Below are positions 28,375 through 38,886 of a DNA stretch of 64,000 bases, in pieces; position 1 is the first letter of the stretch; each line of letters opens with the position of its first letter. The position numbers and the translations under genes were made by a program. Source of the DNA: Rhizosaccharibacter radicis (GTDB lineage: Bacteria; Pseudomonadota; Alphaproteobacteria; Acetobacterales; Acetobacteraceae); assembly GCA_024508355.1 (NCBI GenBank), contig JAMZEJ010000003.1, positions 372,001 through 436,000 on the forward strand, given 5' to 3'. Under the pieces are notes generated by a model, which worked only from the letters and a program-made list of their open reading frames with translations, was not told where the DNA came from and searched no databases.

Positions 28375-29916
28375 ATGGCCGGGCGCACGCTCCGGATCGT
28401 GCTCGGCGACCAGCTTTCGGACGACCTTTCGGCGCTGGACGGCGCGGTGCCGGACGATCTGGTCGTCATGGCCGAGGTGCGGAGCGAGTGCACCTATGTC
28501 CGCCACCACAAGAAGAAGCTGGTGCTGGTGCTGTCGGCGATGCGCCATTTCGCGGCGAGGCTGCGCGAGGCCGGGCTGACGGTGCGCTATGTCGCGCTGG
28601 ACGACCCGGACAACAGCCACTGCCTGCGCGGCGAGGTGGCGCGGGCGGCGGCCACGTTCCGCCCAGACCGGGTGGTGGCGACCAGTCCCGGCGAATGGCG
28701 GGTGCTGGAGGACATGCGCGGCTGGCAGGCGGCGCTGGGCGTGCCGGTGGAGATCCTCGACGACGAGCGTTTCCTGTGCGGGTCGCGCTGGTTCCGGCAT
28801 TGGGTCGCGACCCGCCAGGAACTGCGAATGGAGTTCTTCTACCGCGAGATGCGCCGCCACCACCGGCTGCTGATGGAACACGACGCGCCGGCGGGTGGCC
28901 GGTGGAACTTCGACCGCGACAACCGCAAGCCGATGCCGGCCGGCATCGCGCCCCCGGTGCCTCCCGGCTTCGAGCCGGACGACGACACGCGCGCGGTGAT
29001 GGCGCTGGTGGATCGGTGGTTTCCCGACCATTGGGGCGACACGGCGGGGTTCGCGTTTCCCGTCACCGCCGAGCAGGCGGCGCTGGCGCTCGATCATTTC
29101 GTCGCCGAGCGCCTGCCCTCGTTCGGCGACTGGCAGGACTTCATGCGGGAGGGCGACCCGGTGCTGTTCCACGGGCTGCTGAGCTTCTCGCTCAATCTCG
29201 GGCTGCTGGATCCGCTCGCGACCTGCCGGGCGGTCGAGCGTGCCTGGCGGGAAGGGCTGGTGCCGATCAACGCTGCGGAAGGCTTCGTGCGGCAGATCGC
29301 CGGGTGGCGGGAATATGTGCGCGGCATCTACTGGCTGCGGATGCCGGAATACGGCGAGGTCAATGCCCTCGGCGCGGACAGGGCGCTGCCATGGTTCTAC
29401 TGGTCTGGCGAGACCGACATGCGATGCATGGCGCGCACGATCGACGACACCCGCCGCAACGCCTACGCGCACCACATCCAGCGCCTGATGGTGACCGGCA
29501 ACTTCGCCCTGCTCGCCGGCCTGGATCCGGACGCGGTCGATGACTGGTACATGGTGGTGTTCGCCGACGCCTACCAATGGGTGGAGATGCCCAACGTGCG
29601 TGGCATGGCGCTTTGGGCGGATGGCGGCCTGATGGGCTCGAAGCCCTATGCGGCATCCGGCGCCTACATCCATCGCATGAGCGACTATTGCGGCCGCTGC
29701 CGCTACGACGTGCGCCGCGCCGTGGGCACGGACGCCTGCCCGTTCAACGCGCTCTACTGGGATTTCCTGGCGCGCAACGCCGAGCGGCTGCGGGCGGTGC
29801 CGCGGATGGCGATGCCGCTCGGCACCCTGGACCGGATGCCGCCTCCGCGGCTGGCGGCCCTACGCGCCCGCGCGGCCGAACTGCTGCGCGCGCTCGATGC
29901 GGGGGAACGGATCTAG
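28375..29916 (+). CDS. Fe-S bacterial cryptochrome/photolyase (PhrB-like, probable (6-4) photolyase)
   Basis: Flavoprotein of the FeS-BCP/CryPro group; characterised members repair (6-4) photoproducts in light. 513 residues. The N-terminal alpha/beta antenna domain starts LRIVLGDQLSDDLSALD, the family hallmark. The C-terminal helical FAD domain contains GFVRQIAGWREYVRGIYWLR. Four cysteines at 351, 439, 442 and 455 (in DMRCMAR, DYCGRC and DACPF) match the spacing of the [4Fe-4S] ligands of Agrobacterium PhrB. The last motif YWDFLARN follows directly. It is coupled to the Smr gene (4-base gap). All expected cluster ligands are intact, so activity is likely. Confidence 0.93.
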   Translation: MAGRTLRIVLGDQLSDDLSALDGAVPDDLVVMAEVRSECTYVRHHKKKLVLVLSAMRHFAARLREAGLTVRYVALDDPDNSHCLRGEVARAAATFRPDRVVATSPGEWRVLEDMRGWQAALGVPVEILDDERFLCGSRWFRHWVATRQELRMEFFYREMRRHHRLLMEHDAPAGGRWNFDRDNRKPMPAGIAPPVPPGFEPDDDTRAVMALVDRWFPDHWGDTAGFAFPVTAEQAALALDHFVAERLPSFGDWQDFMREGDPVLFHGLLSFSLNLGLLDPLATCRAVERAWREGLVPINAAEGFVRQIAGWREYVRGIYWLRMPEYGEVNALGADRALPWFYWSGETDMRCMARTIDDTRRNAYAHHIQRLMVTGNFALLAGLDPDAVDDWYMVVFADAYQWVEMPNVRGMALWADGGLMGSKPYAASGAYIHRMSDYCGRCRYDVRRAVGTDACPFNALYWDFLARNAERLRAVPRMAMPLGTLDRMPPPRLAALRARAAELLRALDAGERI

Positions 29917-30092
29917 CGCGGTCCGCCATACGGCTTCGGCAACACCCTCCGGCGGCACCACCATCACCCTCGCCACACGCGGCTGACAGCACCGCCACCC
30001 TCAGGGACCCGATTTCACAGGAAAGGCTGGCGGGCGCAGGGAGGCGCATCCCCTTTTCGCCCATGCGGCGCGACGCCGCCCGAACGAGCCCG

Positions 30093-30830
30093 TCACCTCG
30101 ACGCCCCGCGCAGCACCTCGTCCATCCTGCGGAGGTCGTCGTGATGCAGGAGCATCACGCCGGTGGACCGCGCCAAGGCCAGCGCCGAGCGGGTGTAGCC
30201 GGCATTGCTGACCACGGCGGCCAGATCGGCGCGACGATGGCTGCGGGCGGCATGCACCTCCTGCACGGCGCGGTTGCCGACCGGCTGGCCATAAAGCTTG
30301 CATTGCAGCACCAGGGTCCGGCGTCGCCGCGTGGCGATCACGTCGGCGCCCTGATCGCCGCTGGCGCCCGTGGCCTCCGCATCCCAGCCGCCCCGGCGCA
30401 GCTCGGTGGCGCAGAACCGTTCATACTGGGCCGGGCTCATCGATGCCCGGAAACGGCGGGGCGACAGCCGGACGCTGCGCCAGCGCCACGACGGCCGGGC
30501 GAGCCGTTCGATCTCCCGCTCCAGCGTCCGTTGGCCCGGCGCGCGGGATCGGCGCCCGGCGGCCGCTTCGGGCATCGCCGACAACAGATCCGTCGCGATC
30601 CGCGCGCGCTCCCGGTGCCAGTCCCGCATGCCGTTCCGGCCGCCGAGCATTTGCCGCCGCCTGCGCCGCCATGCAGGCGCCTCGCGCTTCAGCGCACGCC
30701 GGAGCGGGGACGGCAACGAGCCTAGCGGCCGGCGTAGCCACCGTGCCGTTCCCCTCGCGAGCCGCCGGCGAGACGGCAGCAGCGCGGCCAGCAACAACGC
30801 CAGCACCAGCAGCCAGGCGAGCCGCGGCAT
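30093..30830 (-). CDS. Membrane-anchored Mrr-like restriction endonuclease domain protein
   Basis: 245 residues. Residues 4-18 form one hydrophobic helix (LAWLLVLALLLAALL), followed by a very Arg-rich region. The C-terminal 110 residues are an Mrr_cat domain: MSPAQYERFCATELRRGGWD, then GDQGADVIA with D163, and LVLQCKLY with Q176-x-K178, i.e. a PD-(D/E)xK variant with QxK. Mrr proteins cut methylated DNA; single-helix versions are common but mostly uncharacterised. No partner methylase or specificity gene adjoins it, although an orphan DNA methyltransferase lies 10 kb upstream. The start at 30830 directly precedes the helix; the frame stays open for another 190 codons upstream. Confidence 0.82.
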   Translation of the reverse strand: MPRLAWLLVLALLLAALLPSRRRLARGTARWLRRPLGSLPSPLRRALKREAPAWRRRRRQMLGGRNGMRDWHRERARIATDLLSAMPEAAAGRRSRAPGQRTLEREIERLARPSWRWRSVRLSPRRFRASMSPAQYERFCATELRRGGWDAEATGASGDQGADVIATRRRRTLVLQCKLYGQPVGNRAVQEVHAARSHRRADLAAVVSNAGYTRSALALARSTGVMLLHHDDLRRMDEVLRGASR

Positions 30831-32363
30831 CCTGCCTAAGAGGAACCATCGGTTCCTTGCACCGGCCGGCGCCAGCTTAGCCGCGTGGGGACGACCATTG
30901 TGCGACGGCCGCTCCGCGCGACGCCACGGCGCGCGGTGCAGAGCATCGACCGGTCCACCGAGGGGCGCCGGGTGTGGTTCCGCCAGGTCACCCGGACGCT
31001 GGGATGGGGAGCGGAGCGCGACCGCCGTTTCGGCCGCGGCGTCCTGCCCGAATCCGGCTCCCGGCCGCGCCACCCCCATCGGAGCGGCTCGTCGGCGCAG
31101 CGACATCCTGAAACGGCTTGCGGAGACCGGTTCTTCGGCTCGGATCAGGCGGTTCCGGTCTGGATCCGGGCCGGTGATCTCCCTGGCCACCGGTCCGGGG
31201 CGAGGCGGGGGCAGGACAATATTGTCGTTGGACAGTGCGCCATCATCCGGCGGCACGACGGCCGGCGAAAGCGTGGCGGTGCCCACGTCGCTCACCCGCG
31301 CGGCCGTGATCGCCACGGCCGGCGGGACCGTCGAGGGAAACAACAGCAGCATGATCGCGGAGGCGACCGAGGCGTCCTTGAGCTCTGCGGATCGCTTCGG
31401 CGTCACGGATGTCCCCGATGCGCGCCACCCATCCGACGGGCCGATCCCACCGGACCGGTGTGTCGCGCCCCTCCGGGGTAGCAGGGCATGGACGGCGCCC
31501 CGTCCGAAGGCAGAAGGGATGCTTCATCTTCCGGGCAAACGCCCCTGCGTTTGTCGTCCGCCGCCGCCTCGTTGAACTGGTGGGCACGCTGCCGCGCGGG
31601 ATGGTGACCGGGAGGAGGGACGGACATTCCGATGTCCTGTCGGCGGGAACAACCGGTCAGGCGCAGACCACCAACGCGATCCCGGGTTGCGCAAGACGAT
31701 CGCGGGCCCCGGCCTGTCCACGGCCCCCTGGGAGCCCTCATCGCCCGGCCCACCGGGGTCGTCGTGCACGGCACGAGGCAGCCCGCTTGCCTAAACCCTT
31801 GGCGCCGCGGGCCGACGACCGCGCTGATATGCGCGAGGCTTCCGCGGTGGATGGGCGGTTGATGCTCATGCCGTCCGGCGGCGCGTCGCGCGGCACGACA
31901 CCCGACCCGGATCGCCTGTGGAGGGCGCGGGACGAGGAATGCGCGCGCCATCCGGCTGCTGCCCGGTGCGGCAGGACGTTCCGTATCTCGCGGCCGCCGG
32001 CGGCGGGGCAGCATCACCCCGTCCCGGGTAGGGGTGGCCGTCCGGACTATCGCTTCCGCCCGTCGGCGACCGGAGTGGAACAGGGCCATGCTGGTCAAAC
32101 GGTGGGGCGGCCGCCCGGATTCATCGTGTTTTGATTTTTCGCGCTGCTCTCCGGAATGGGCGCGCGAGGCTCGTCGGGCCTTGGGGGCGGGAAGCCGGCG
32201 GAGCAGGGACCTCGTCGGTTTCCGTCCGGCTCTGGAAGATGGAGAACCTGTTCCTCGCGGACCCTTAGAGCTCCGGTCATCGCGCGCACACGCCTGCCTC
32301 AGCGGAACCCGGGCTGCGCATCGTGCCCCGTGGCGGCACGGGTTCCGTCGGCCGCCGGAGAGC
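30831..32363. other. 1.5-kb stretch with no convincing gene
   Basis: The largest gap in the window. Open frames on both strands give Arg/Pro/Gly-rich translations I do not recognise. One minus-strand frame starting with GTG at 31406 begins with a signal-peptide-like segment (SAIMLLLFPSTVPPAVAITA), and its first 90 or so codons favour G or C in third position. It runs without a stop into the Mrr-like gene. It could be a small exported protein or chance. The sequence from about 31420 to 32360 has no coding signal I can support. Local AT-rich patches lie near 32125-32140. Confidence 0.4.
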
Positions 32364-33578
32364 TCAGAGATGCCATTCGGCGCGCGCGGCGATCCAACGT
32401 CGGAGCGCGAGCTGGACGCCCTGGTCGGCCTTCACCTCGTCGAGCACGCCGACGCAGCCGGGGGCTGGCACGGGCGCGATCTGGGCGTTCTGCGCCGCGT
32501 CCACCAGGGACGGCGTGATCAGCGCGGCGCGGCAGGCCTCGCGCCACTGCGCCACCAGCGCGGCTGGTGCCAGCAGCGGCAGCACCAGGGCCACGTCCAG
32601 CCTCGCGGCGGCGGCCACGGCGTTCCAGGCGTCGACCAGGCTCCGGTCCATGCCGGCGTTCCGCCGCCGCAGCAGCTCCGACATGGACGGAACGTTGGGA
32701 AGCGCCGGATCGCGCGCGCCATCCGCGGCGCCGAGCGAGAAGGCGCACAGGAACCCATCCCCCGTCAGTCGTTCCGCCCGCCCGGGTACGTCGTGTCCGG
32801 ACAGGAACACGGCGTCCGCCCGCCCGTCGCGCAGGGCCGTTTCCGCGTCCGACGGCTCCGAAAGGCCGAACACCGGCGCGGGGGGAGCGCCCAGCAGCCA
32901 GCTGCCGAGCAGGGCCGGCAGTTCGGGACCGGTAGGGGTGGACGCGGCGATCCGCAACCCTGGCCGCAGGATCGGAGCCTCGCTGCTCCGGACCATCAGC
33001 ACGCCGGAGCCGAGGCTCGCCAGCGCCGGCACCCAGCGCCCGGCATCGAAATGCACGCGGGGATCGCCCGCCAGCCAGGCGAGCGCCGCGCTGCCGGGCA
33101 CCAGCAGCGCGGTGGATCCGTCCGGCACCGTGAGGGCTTCGAACGCGTTGGCGCCGGTGACGCCGTCGCGGCCGCCGGTGGCGGATAAGGAGATGGTGGG
33201 GCTGCCGGGCAGGGCGGCATCCAGCCGGGGCGCCAGCAGCCGAGCCCAGCGTCCGGCCGGGGTATCGGGCGGACCCGCGACCAGCAGGGCCGGGTTGCGC
33301 AGCATCCCACCGCCCGCGTCCATCGTCGCTGCCGTCAGATGCACGGGATCGATGGTTTCGGGGGCGAGCGGTCGGGCCAGGGCGCGGCGTCCGGCCAGGC
33401 CGGCGGCGGCCAGGGCGACGCCGCTCAGCAGGAGTCGGCGCGAGCAGCGGCGATCAGCGAAGGCTTCGCCCACCGGGGTCGTGTCAGTGCCGATGAATGG
33501 ATGAAGCGACCGCTCCGGTCTGCGAAACAACGACGCCCTACCTTCCTGTTGATCTTCCATCCTACAGGACATCCGCAT
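32364..33578 (-). CDS. TctC/Bug-like periplasmic substrate-binding protein
   Basis: 404 residues. An N-terminal region with RRCSRRLLLSGVALAAAGLAGRRALA resembles a Tat-type signal (arginines before a hydrophobic stretch ending in ALA). The rest reads like the tripartite tricarboxylate receptor fold: AGPPDTPAGRWARLLAPRL near the start, GSALLVPGSAALAWLAGDPR-like and FLSGHD segments in the middle, and LPNVPSMSELLRRRN near the end. That last motif (P-x-VPS-x-x-E) is common in TctC/Bug proteins. No TctA/TctB membrane genes are nearby, as is usual for expanded Bug families. hemF lies 66 bases upstream on the same strand. Ligand unknown; moderate certainty. Confidence 0.6.
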   Translation of the reverse strand: MRMSCRMEDQQEGRASLFRRPERSLHPFIGTDTTPVGEAFADRRCSRRLLLSGVALAAAGLAGRRALARPLAPETIDPVHLTAATMDAGGGMLRNPALLVAGPPDTPAGRWARLLAPRLDAALPGSPTISLSATGGRDGVTGANAFEALTVPDGSTALLVPGSAALAWLAGDPRVHFDAGRWVPALASLGSGVLMVRSSEAPILRPGLRIAASTPTGPELPALLGSWLLGAPPAPVFGLSEPSDAETALRDGRADAVFLSGHDVPGRAERLTGDGFLCAFSLGAADGARDPALPNVPSMSELLRRRNAGMDRSLVDAWNAVAAAARLDVALVLPLLAPAALVAQWREACRAALITPSLVDAAQNAQIAPVPAPGCVGVLDEVKADQGVQLALRRWIAARAEWHL

Positions 33579-33644
33579 CGCGGCTCAATTGGGGCGCCCG
33601 CACGGCATCCGGGTGGCGGATGAAGATACCCATCGACGGTCGCG

Positions 33645-34541
33645 TCACGGCCAGCGCACCTTGGGCGGCATGCTCATCAGGATGGCTTCGGTATGCCCAC
33701 CGGTGCGCAGCCCGAACAGCGTGCCGCGATCCTGCAGCAGGTTGAATTCCACGTAGCGGCCGCGCCGCACCAGTTGAGCGTGCCGCTGTTCTTCGCTCCA
33801 GAACTGCCGCATGCGGCTCCGGACGATCGGGGCGTAGCCACGAAGGAACGCCTCGCCGACATCGCGCACGAACGCGAAATCCGCTTCGGCGTCGCCTGTG
33901 TCGTGCCGGTCGAAGAAGATGCCTCCCAGTCCGCGGGGCTCGTTGCGGTGCGGCAGAAAGAAGTACTCGTCGCACCAGGCCTTGAAGCGGGGGTAATATC
34001 CCGGATCGTGCCGGTCGCAGGCGTCCTGGAAGCTGGCGTGGAACCGGTCGGCATCCTCCCGCGCCTCGTCGCTTTCAGGGAACATCGGCGTGATGTCGCC
34101 GCCGCCGCCGAACCAGCCCTGGGTGGTGATCAGCATGCGCGTGTTGAAGTGCGCCGCCGGCACCAGCGGGCTTTGCAGGTGCGCGACCAGGCTGATGCCC
34201 GAAGCCCAGAAGCGCGGATCCTCGGCGGCACCGGGGATGGTCCGGGCGAACTCCGGGCTGAACCGGCCGGACACGGTGGACACGTTGACGCCCACCTTCT
34301 CGAACACCCGGCCGCGCATCACGCTCATCACCCCGCCGCCGCCATCTTCCGGATGATCCGGCTCGGCCGGGCGTGCCCAGGACGTTCGCTCGAACCGGCC
34401 GGGCGCCCGGTCGGCGAGCGGGCCGTCCTGCTCCCGCTCGATCGCCTCGAACGTGTCGCAGATCCTGTCCCGCAGCGTTTCGAACCAGTCCCGGGCGGTG
34501 GCGCGAAGAGCGAGGTGAGGGATCGCGGCGTCAGGCATCAT
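33645..34541 (-). CDS. hemF: Oxygen-dependent coproporphyrinogen III oxidase HemF
   Basis: Aerobic oxidative decarboxylation of coproporphyrinogen III to protoporphyrinogen IX. Family motifs are intact: the N-terminal [30 protein letters not shown], the segment from [13 protein letters not shown] to GLGGIFFD, and the closing [18 protein letters not shown]. The protein ends SMPPKVRWP, as expected. 298 residues. Two successive ATG codons (34541 and 34538) fit the start. The choice of HemF over HemN points to aerobic growth and matches hemC and hemD elsewhere in the window. Confidence 0.97.
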   Translation of the reverse strand: MMPDAAIPHLALRATARDWFETLRDRICDTFEAIEREQDGPLADRAPGRFERTSWARPAEPDHPEDGGGGVMSVMRGRVFEKVGVNVSTVSGRFSPEFARTIPGAAEDPRFWASGISLVAHLQSPLVPAAHFNTRMLITTQGWFGGGGDITPMFPESDEAREDADRFHASFQDACDRHDPGYYPRFKAWCDEYFFLPHRNEPRGLGGIFFDRHDTGDAEADFAFVRDVGEAFLRGYAPIVRSRMRQFWSEEQRHAQLVRRGRYVEFNLLQDRGTLFGLRTGGHTEAILMSMPPKVRWP

Positions 34542-34612
34542 GCGTCCCACCATACGCCCCGCCGCCGGGGGAGGCGACGGCGACACGGTCGGGCACCCGG
34601 CCGCCGCCCGTT

Positions 34613-37225
34613 TCAACCGGCCGCGCCGCCATGCGCCAGGGTGCCGGGCGCGTGGAGGATCTGGATCCTGGTGCCGTCGGACAGCGCGTAGAAGGTGCCG
34701 GCAGTCGTCGCCGTCTTCTGGACGTCGCCACCACCGTAGTTCTTCAGGTCGATCTCGAGCCGGGAGTTCGCGGTCTGGAAGAAGTCGAAGCTGCCGCCGG
34801 CCTGGTCCTTGACCACCTCGAGGGTCATCAGCCCCGTGCCGCCCCAGGCGGTGGTCTCGCCGCGGCCCAGATGGAACACGCTGTCGCCACTCCCGCCCAG
34901 GACGAGGTTGCGTCCGCCGTCGTCCCAGATGGTGGCACCGCCGCTGCCGCCGAACACGGTGTTGCTGCCCACGCCGGTCACCACCGTCACGGTTCCGGCG
35001 CCGGCGATCATGGTGGTGGACCCGCTGCCCCCTCCGATGGTGTCCGAGGTTGCACCGGAGAAGATCGTGGCGGTGCCGGCACCACCCCAAAGGGCGTTGC
35101 CGCTTCCGCCGCCCATCAGCGTCGTGTTGCCCCCGGCTGCGACCATGACGTTGGCGCCGTCGCTGCCGCCGGCCAGGAGGCCGCCCTGGCTGGTGAAGGC
35201 CGTCACGGTTCCCGTGCCGCCCGAAAGGGTGACCGGAGCGCTCGCGTCCAGGAACAGGCTGCCGCTGCCGCCGACCACGGAGGTCGAGTGGCCCCCCGCG
35301 TGGACGGTGTCGTTCCCGGCGCCCCCGGACACGGTGCTGTCGTCGCGGTTGGTGGTGATGAGGTCGTCGGAATGCGTGCCGAGCAGCACGTCGTTGCCGC
35401 CGACGAACTGGGTGATGCGATGGACGCCGCCTCCGGCCGAGAAGACGGCTTGCTCCGCCTGCACCAGGCCCGCGCCCGATCTCGTCGGGTCCTGCATGAC
35501 GCGGGCGCTGTCGCGCAGCAGGTTGGCGATGTCGCCCGGCGTCAGCTTCCCGTCCGCCTGCAACATCATCGCGGCGATCCCGGCCACCACCGGCGATGCC
35601 GCCGAGGTTCCCTCGAAGACGGAAAGGCCGCCGATGCCGGTTGGATTGGCCTCCGTCGGGTCGATCACGGTGGTGCTGGTGTGCTGCGGGGCGGTGATGT
35701 CGGGCTTCGACAGCGCCACGGGGACCGCGAGGGGCGTCCCGTCCGGATTCTCGTAGAGGATACCGGGGCCATAGGAGGAGCCGGGTGCCGCTGCCAAGGG
35801 CGTCTTGTCGCTCAGCACGTCGCGGTAATCGATCATCCCGACCGAGATCTCGTTGGGATCGAGCTCGTGAGCCGTGATCACGCCGGACCCGATGTTGGCG
35901 TGCGCATCGTCGATGACCGGTGCGGTGACGCCCTTGTCCTGGACGATGTACTTGAAGATCCCGGCGGCATCGGGCCGGTTCGAGGTGAGCGCCAGATAGA
36001 CGTCCTCGGGACCTTCGCCGGTGGTCCGAAAGCGGTAGGAGGCCTGGCCGTCGGGGTCGGTCACCGTGGTGGCCAGGGGAACATAGGTCCCGTTCGACTT
36101 CGTGAAGAAGGACGCGGTCAGCGTGAAGGGCTGGCCGGTCGCGTGCCATTGCAGGTCGATGGTCTGCTCGGCGCCCCCAGCCAGCACGAGATGCTGGTAG
36201 AAAACGGGCTCGGCACCATGGCCGAAATCGAAGGCCCAGCTGTCGCCCGGGATGCCCGATATTCGGGTCCGGGTGAGCGCCAGCGTGTTCTCGTAGAATA
36301 TGTCGGTGCCGCGATTGGTGGCGGCGGTGACGAACACCACGCCCTTGCTGGTGGCGTCGGCGACCACGGCCGCGGTGAGCGGGTTGAGGTGATAGAACGG
36401 CCCGGGACCGTCGCCCAGATCGTCCACGATGACGCGGGCGCCCCTGGCGACGAGCGCGCTCATGGCGTTCGCCATCGCCGCGTCGGTGGTGTCACCGTTG
36501 TTGGCGGCGGAGAACAATAGCGTGCTGCCGGGCGCGACATCGTGGACGATCTGCGCCATCGCCCGCCCTTCGTCGGTCTGGTGCGACGCGTCGAGGGTTG
36601 GGTCGTAGGAGTCGAGCACGCTGCCCGGCAGCGCGCCGGTCAGCACGTCCTGATAAAGGCCCCCCGACGCGTTGAAGCTGTCGGAGATGATGCCGATCGC
36701 GATTCCGGCGCCGGTGGTGCCGTAGAGTGCCTCCGCACGGGCGCTTCCGCTGGCCACGGCCGCCGCATCCGTTTGGCCATGGACCAGGACGATCGTGCTC
36801 CCGCCGGAACCGTCCCGGCCCACGGAGAACATCCCGCCGAGCCCGGTCGGCAGCGACAGCGTCGCGACAGCGGCGCCGTCGGCCAGGACGCGCAGCCGGC
36901 CGGAGACCGGATCATACGAGGCGGTGACCGCCCTGCCCGAAGGGTCGGTCGTGGAGCGGGCGGCGACGTCGCTGATGTCGATCCCGTCGCCGATCCCGAA
37001 TCCCGACCCGGATAGGTCGAGCCCGTCGAGCACGCTGGCGTTCCCGGCGAGAACGCCGCCCACGGTGAGCGGATCCGGGTCCGGACCGGAGATCTGCGGC
37101 GCGGCGAAGCGCAGGGAGGCGATGTCCCATTCGGTCTTGCTCAACAGGACGAGCTTCTGCCCGGCCCGGACCAGCGGCGCATCGCCGCTGCCGGTGCCGT
37201 CCGGGGAGGGGATTTCGGAAACCAT
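34613..37225 (-). CDS. Large S8-type serine peptidase with glycine-rich RTX-like C-terminus
   Basis: 870 residues. There is no signal peptide, but a Gly/Asp-rich C-terminal region that fits type I secretion. The subtilase fold is seen in [15 protein letters not shown] (candidate catalytic D182), VTAATNRG (oxyanion N304) and [19 protein letters not shown] (nucleophile S541). Where the HGT histidine motif should be, the protein reads [18 protein letters not shown] (215-232), so the triad is not canonical. From about 605 on come one clear RTX-type repeat ([12 protein letters not shown]) and many GGSG-type repeats in which aspartates are mostly lost. A long insert separates N304 and S541. No ABC/HlyD secretion genes adjoin it. 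It is divergent from petB. Confidence 0.78.
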   Translation of the reverse strand: MVSEIPSPDGTGSGDAPLVRAGQKLVLLSKTEWDIASLRFAAPQISGPDPDPLTVGGVLAGNASVLDGLDLSGSGFGIGDGIDISDVAARSTTDPSGRAVTASYDPVSGRLRVLADGAAVATLSLPTGLGGMFSVGRDGSGGSTIVLVHGQTDAAAVASGSARAEALYGTTGAGIAIGIISDSFNASGGLYQDVLTGALPGSVLDSYDPTLDASHQTDEGRAMAQIVHDVAPGSTLLFSAANNGDTTDAAMANAMSALVARGARVIVDDLGDGPGPFYHLNPLTAAVVADATSKGVVFVTAATNRGTDIFYENTLALTRTRISGIPGDSWAFDFGHGAEPVFYQHLVLAGGAEQTIDLQWHATGQPFTLTASFFTKSNGTYVPLATTVTDPDGQASYRFRTTGEGPEDVYLALTSNRPDAAGIFKYIVQDKGVTAPVIDDAHANIGSGVITAHELDPNEISVGMIDYRDVLSDKTPLAAAPGSSYGPGILYENPDGTPLAVPVALSKPDITAPQHTSTTVIDPTEANPTGIGGLSVFEGTSAASPVVAGIAAMMLQADGKLTPGDIANLLRDSARVMQDPTRSGAGLVQAEQAVFSAGGGVHRITQFVGGNDVLLGTHSDDLITTNRDDSTVSGGAGNDTVHAGGHSTSVVGGSGSLFLDASAPVTLSGGTGTVTAFTSQGGLLAGGSDGANVMVAAGGNTTLMGGGSGNALWGGAGTATIFSGATSDTIGGGSGSTTMIAGAGTVTVVTGVGSNTVFGGSGGATIWDDGGRNLVLGGSGDSVFHLGRGETTAWGGTGLMTLEVVKDQAGGSFDFFQTANSRLEIDLKNYGGGDVQKTATTAGTFYALSDGTRIQILHAPGTLAHGGAAG

Positions 37226-37551
37226 TCTGCCGCTCAGTCCAGCCCTAGATGCCGCGCCTGCCGCGACCGGAACGACGTTCGTCCCGCGCGCCAGGCCGTT
37301 TCGATGTCAGACTAATGCCCTCATGTTATCGGCGGGTTAAGCGCCTGCGCCGCCACCCCGGGGGACCTTGGTGAATCCGGACTCCGTGGGCCCAGGCCCG
37401 GAACTGCGGGAGGACGGCGCGCGGTGCCGTGCTCGGTTGCTGCCTCGCAGCATCGTCCCTAGGATCGGCGCATCGTCGTGCGGCGCTTGCGTGCTCATGT
37501 CGCCGCCGTTCAACCAGTTCCGGTGCCGGTCGTCCCGGCGGGAGGACCAGC
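37226..37551. other. Divergent intergenic region between the S8 peptidase and petB
   Basis: About 325 bases between two divergent starts, so promoters for both directions are expected. A relatively AT-rich stretch (ctaatgccctcatgttatcg) lies at about 37313-37332. No Rieske-type CTHLGC or CPCHGS motif is found in any frame. A strong ribosome binding site (gggagga) precedes petB. Confidence 0.45.
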
Positions 37552-38886
37552 ATGGCCGGCCCCCGGCATGATGACGTTTCAGGATCGGACCGGCCGCCGC
37601 CTCCGGGCGCGAACGAGCAGTCCGCCGCCGAGGCGCCGGTCGGGCCGCTCTCCTATGGCCGTTTCGGTGGACCGCCCACCTCGGACCTCCCGCCCGGGGC
37701 ACCTCCGCTCGCGCACTGGATCGATGCGCGCCTGCCGGTGCTATCCTACCTGCGCCGGGAATACGTCGAGTATCCGACACCCCGGAACCTCAACCATCTG
37801 TGGAATTTCGGCGCCTTCATCACGGTGACCCTGGTTCTGATGATCCTGACCGGGTTGTTCCTGGCGCTGAACTACGAGCCGTCGGTGGCGGGCGCGTTCG
37901 CCAGCGTCGAGGCGATCGACCGGCAGCTTCCGAGCGGGTGGCTGTTGCGGTCGATCCACATGGCGGGCGCCACGCTGTTCTTCGCGGCGCTCTACGTCCA
38001 TATCTTCCGCTCGCTCTATTACGGCTCCTACAAGCGGCCCCGGGAGCTGCTGTGGCTCACCGGGATGCTGCTGATGTTCATGGTGATGGCCACCGCGTTC
38101 TTCGGCTACGTGCTGCCCTGGGGGCAGATGTCGTTCTGGGGCGCGTCGGTGATCGTCTCGGCGGTGTCGGCAGTGCCGCTGCTGGGGCACGCGCTGGCGG
38201 CCCTGCTGCAGGGCGGAGCGATCCTGGGCGACGTCGCGATCCACCGCTTCTTCGTGCTGCATTTCCTGCTGGGCTTCGCGATCGCCGGCGTGGTCGGCCT
38301 GCATGTTCTGGCGCTGCACGTCACCGGGTCGAACAATCCCGCCGGCATCGAGGCGAGGGGGCCGGGCGACACGCTGCCGTTCCACCCGTACTACACCAGC
38401 AAGGACGGGCTCGGGCTCGTGGTGTTCCTGCTGATCTACGCGGCGCTGGTGTTCTTCGCTCCCGGATGGTTGACCGAGGCCGACAACTACCTGCCGGCGG
38501 ACCCCGCCGTGACGCCGGCCGAAATCCGGCCCGAATGGTATTTCTCGCCCTTCTTCGCGATCCTTCGCGCGGTGCCGTCGCGCTCCGGGGGCGTGCTGCT
38601 GGCGGGCCTGTCGGTGCTGCTGCTGTGCCTGATGCCCTGGCTCGACCGGTCGCCGGTCCGCAGCGCCCGCTACCGGCCGGTCTATCGGCCGATGGTGATC
38701 GTGCTGGCGATGGCGTTCCTGACCCTGCTGGCGGCCGGACTGCACCCGCCGAACGGGATCTGGCTGTTGTTGAGCCGGATCGCCGCCGGCTGCTGGTTCG
38801 GCTTCTTCGTTCTGCTGCCGTTCGTGCACCGGATCGAGACCCCCCGGACCCTGCCGGGACAGCTCGCCGTCGCAGACCCGGCATGA
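37552..38886 (+). CDS. petB: Cytochrome b of the bc1 complex
   Basis: Di-heme membrane subunit of ubiquinol-cytochrome c reductase. Heme ligands H136/H150 (helix B) and H237/H251 (helix D) show the 14-residue spacing of bc1 complexes. The quinol-oxidation motif PEWY is at 327-330, within [32 protein letters not shown] marks the true N-terminal domain. A 55-residue Pro/Gly-rich leader precedes it; the ATG is chosen because gggaggaccagc lies just upstream. 444 residues, about eight helices, one polypeptide. The stop overlaps petC (ATGA). No petA (Rieske) gene precedes it. Confidence 0.97.
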   Translation: MAGPRHDDVSGSDRPPPPGANEQSAAEAPVGPLSYGRFGGPPTSDLPPGAPPLAHWIDARLPVLSYLRREYVEYPTPRNLNHLWNFGAFITVTLVLMILTGLFLALNYEPSVAGAFASVEAIDRQLPSGWLLRSIHMAGATLFFAALYVHIFRSLYYGSYKRPRELLWLTGMLLMFMVMATAFFGYVLPWGQMSFWGASVIVSAVSAVPLLGHALAALLQGGAILGDVAIHRFFVLHFLLGFAIAGVVGLHVLALHVTGSNNPAGIEARGPGDTLPFHPYYTSKDGLGLVVFLLIYAALVFFAPGWLTEADNYLPADPAVTPAEIRPEWYFSPFFAILRAVPSRSGGVLLAGLSVLLLCLMPWLDRSPVRSARYRPVYRPMVIVLAMAFLTLLAAGLHPPNGIWLLLSRIAAGCWFGFFVLLPFVHRIETPRTLPGQLAVADPA

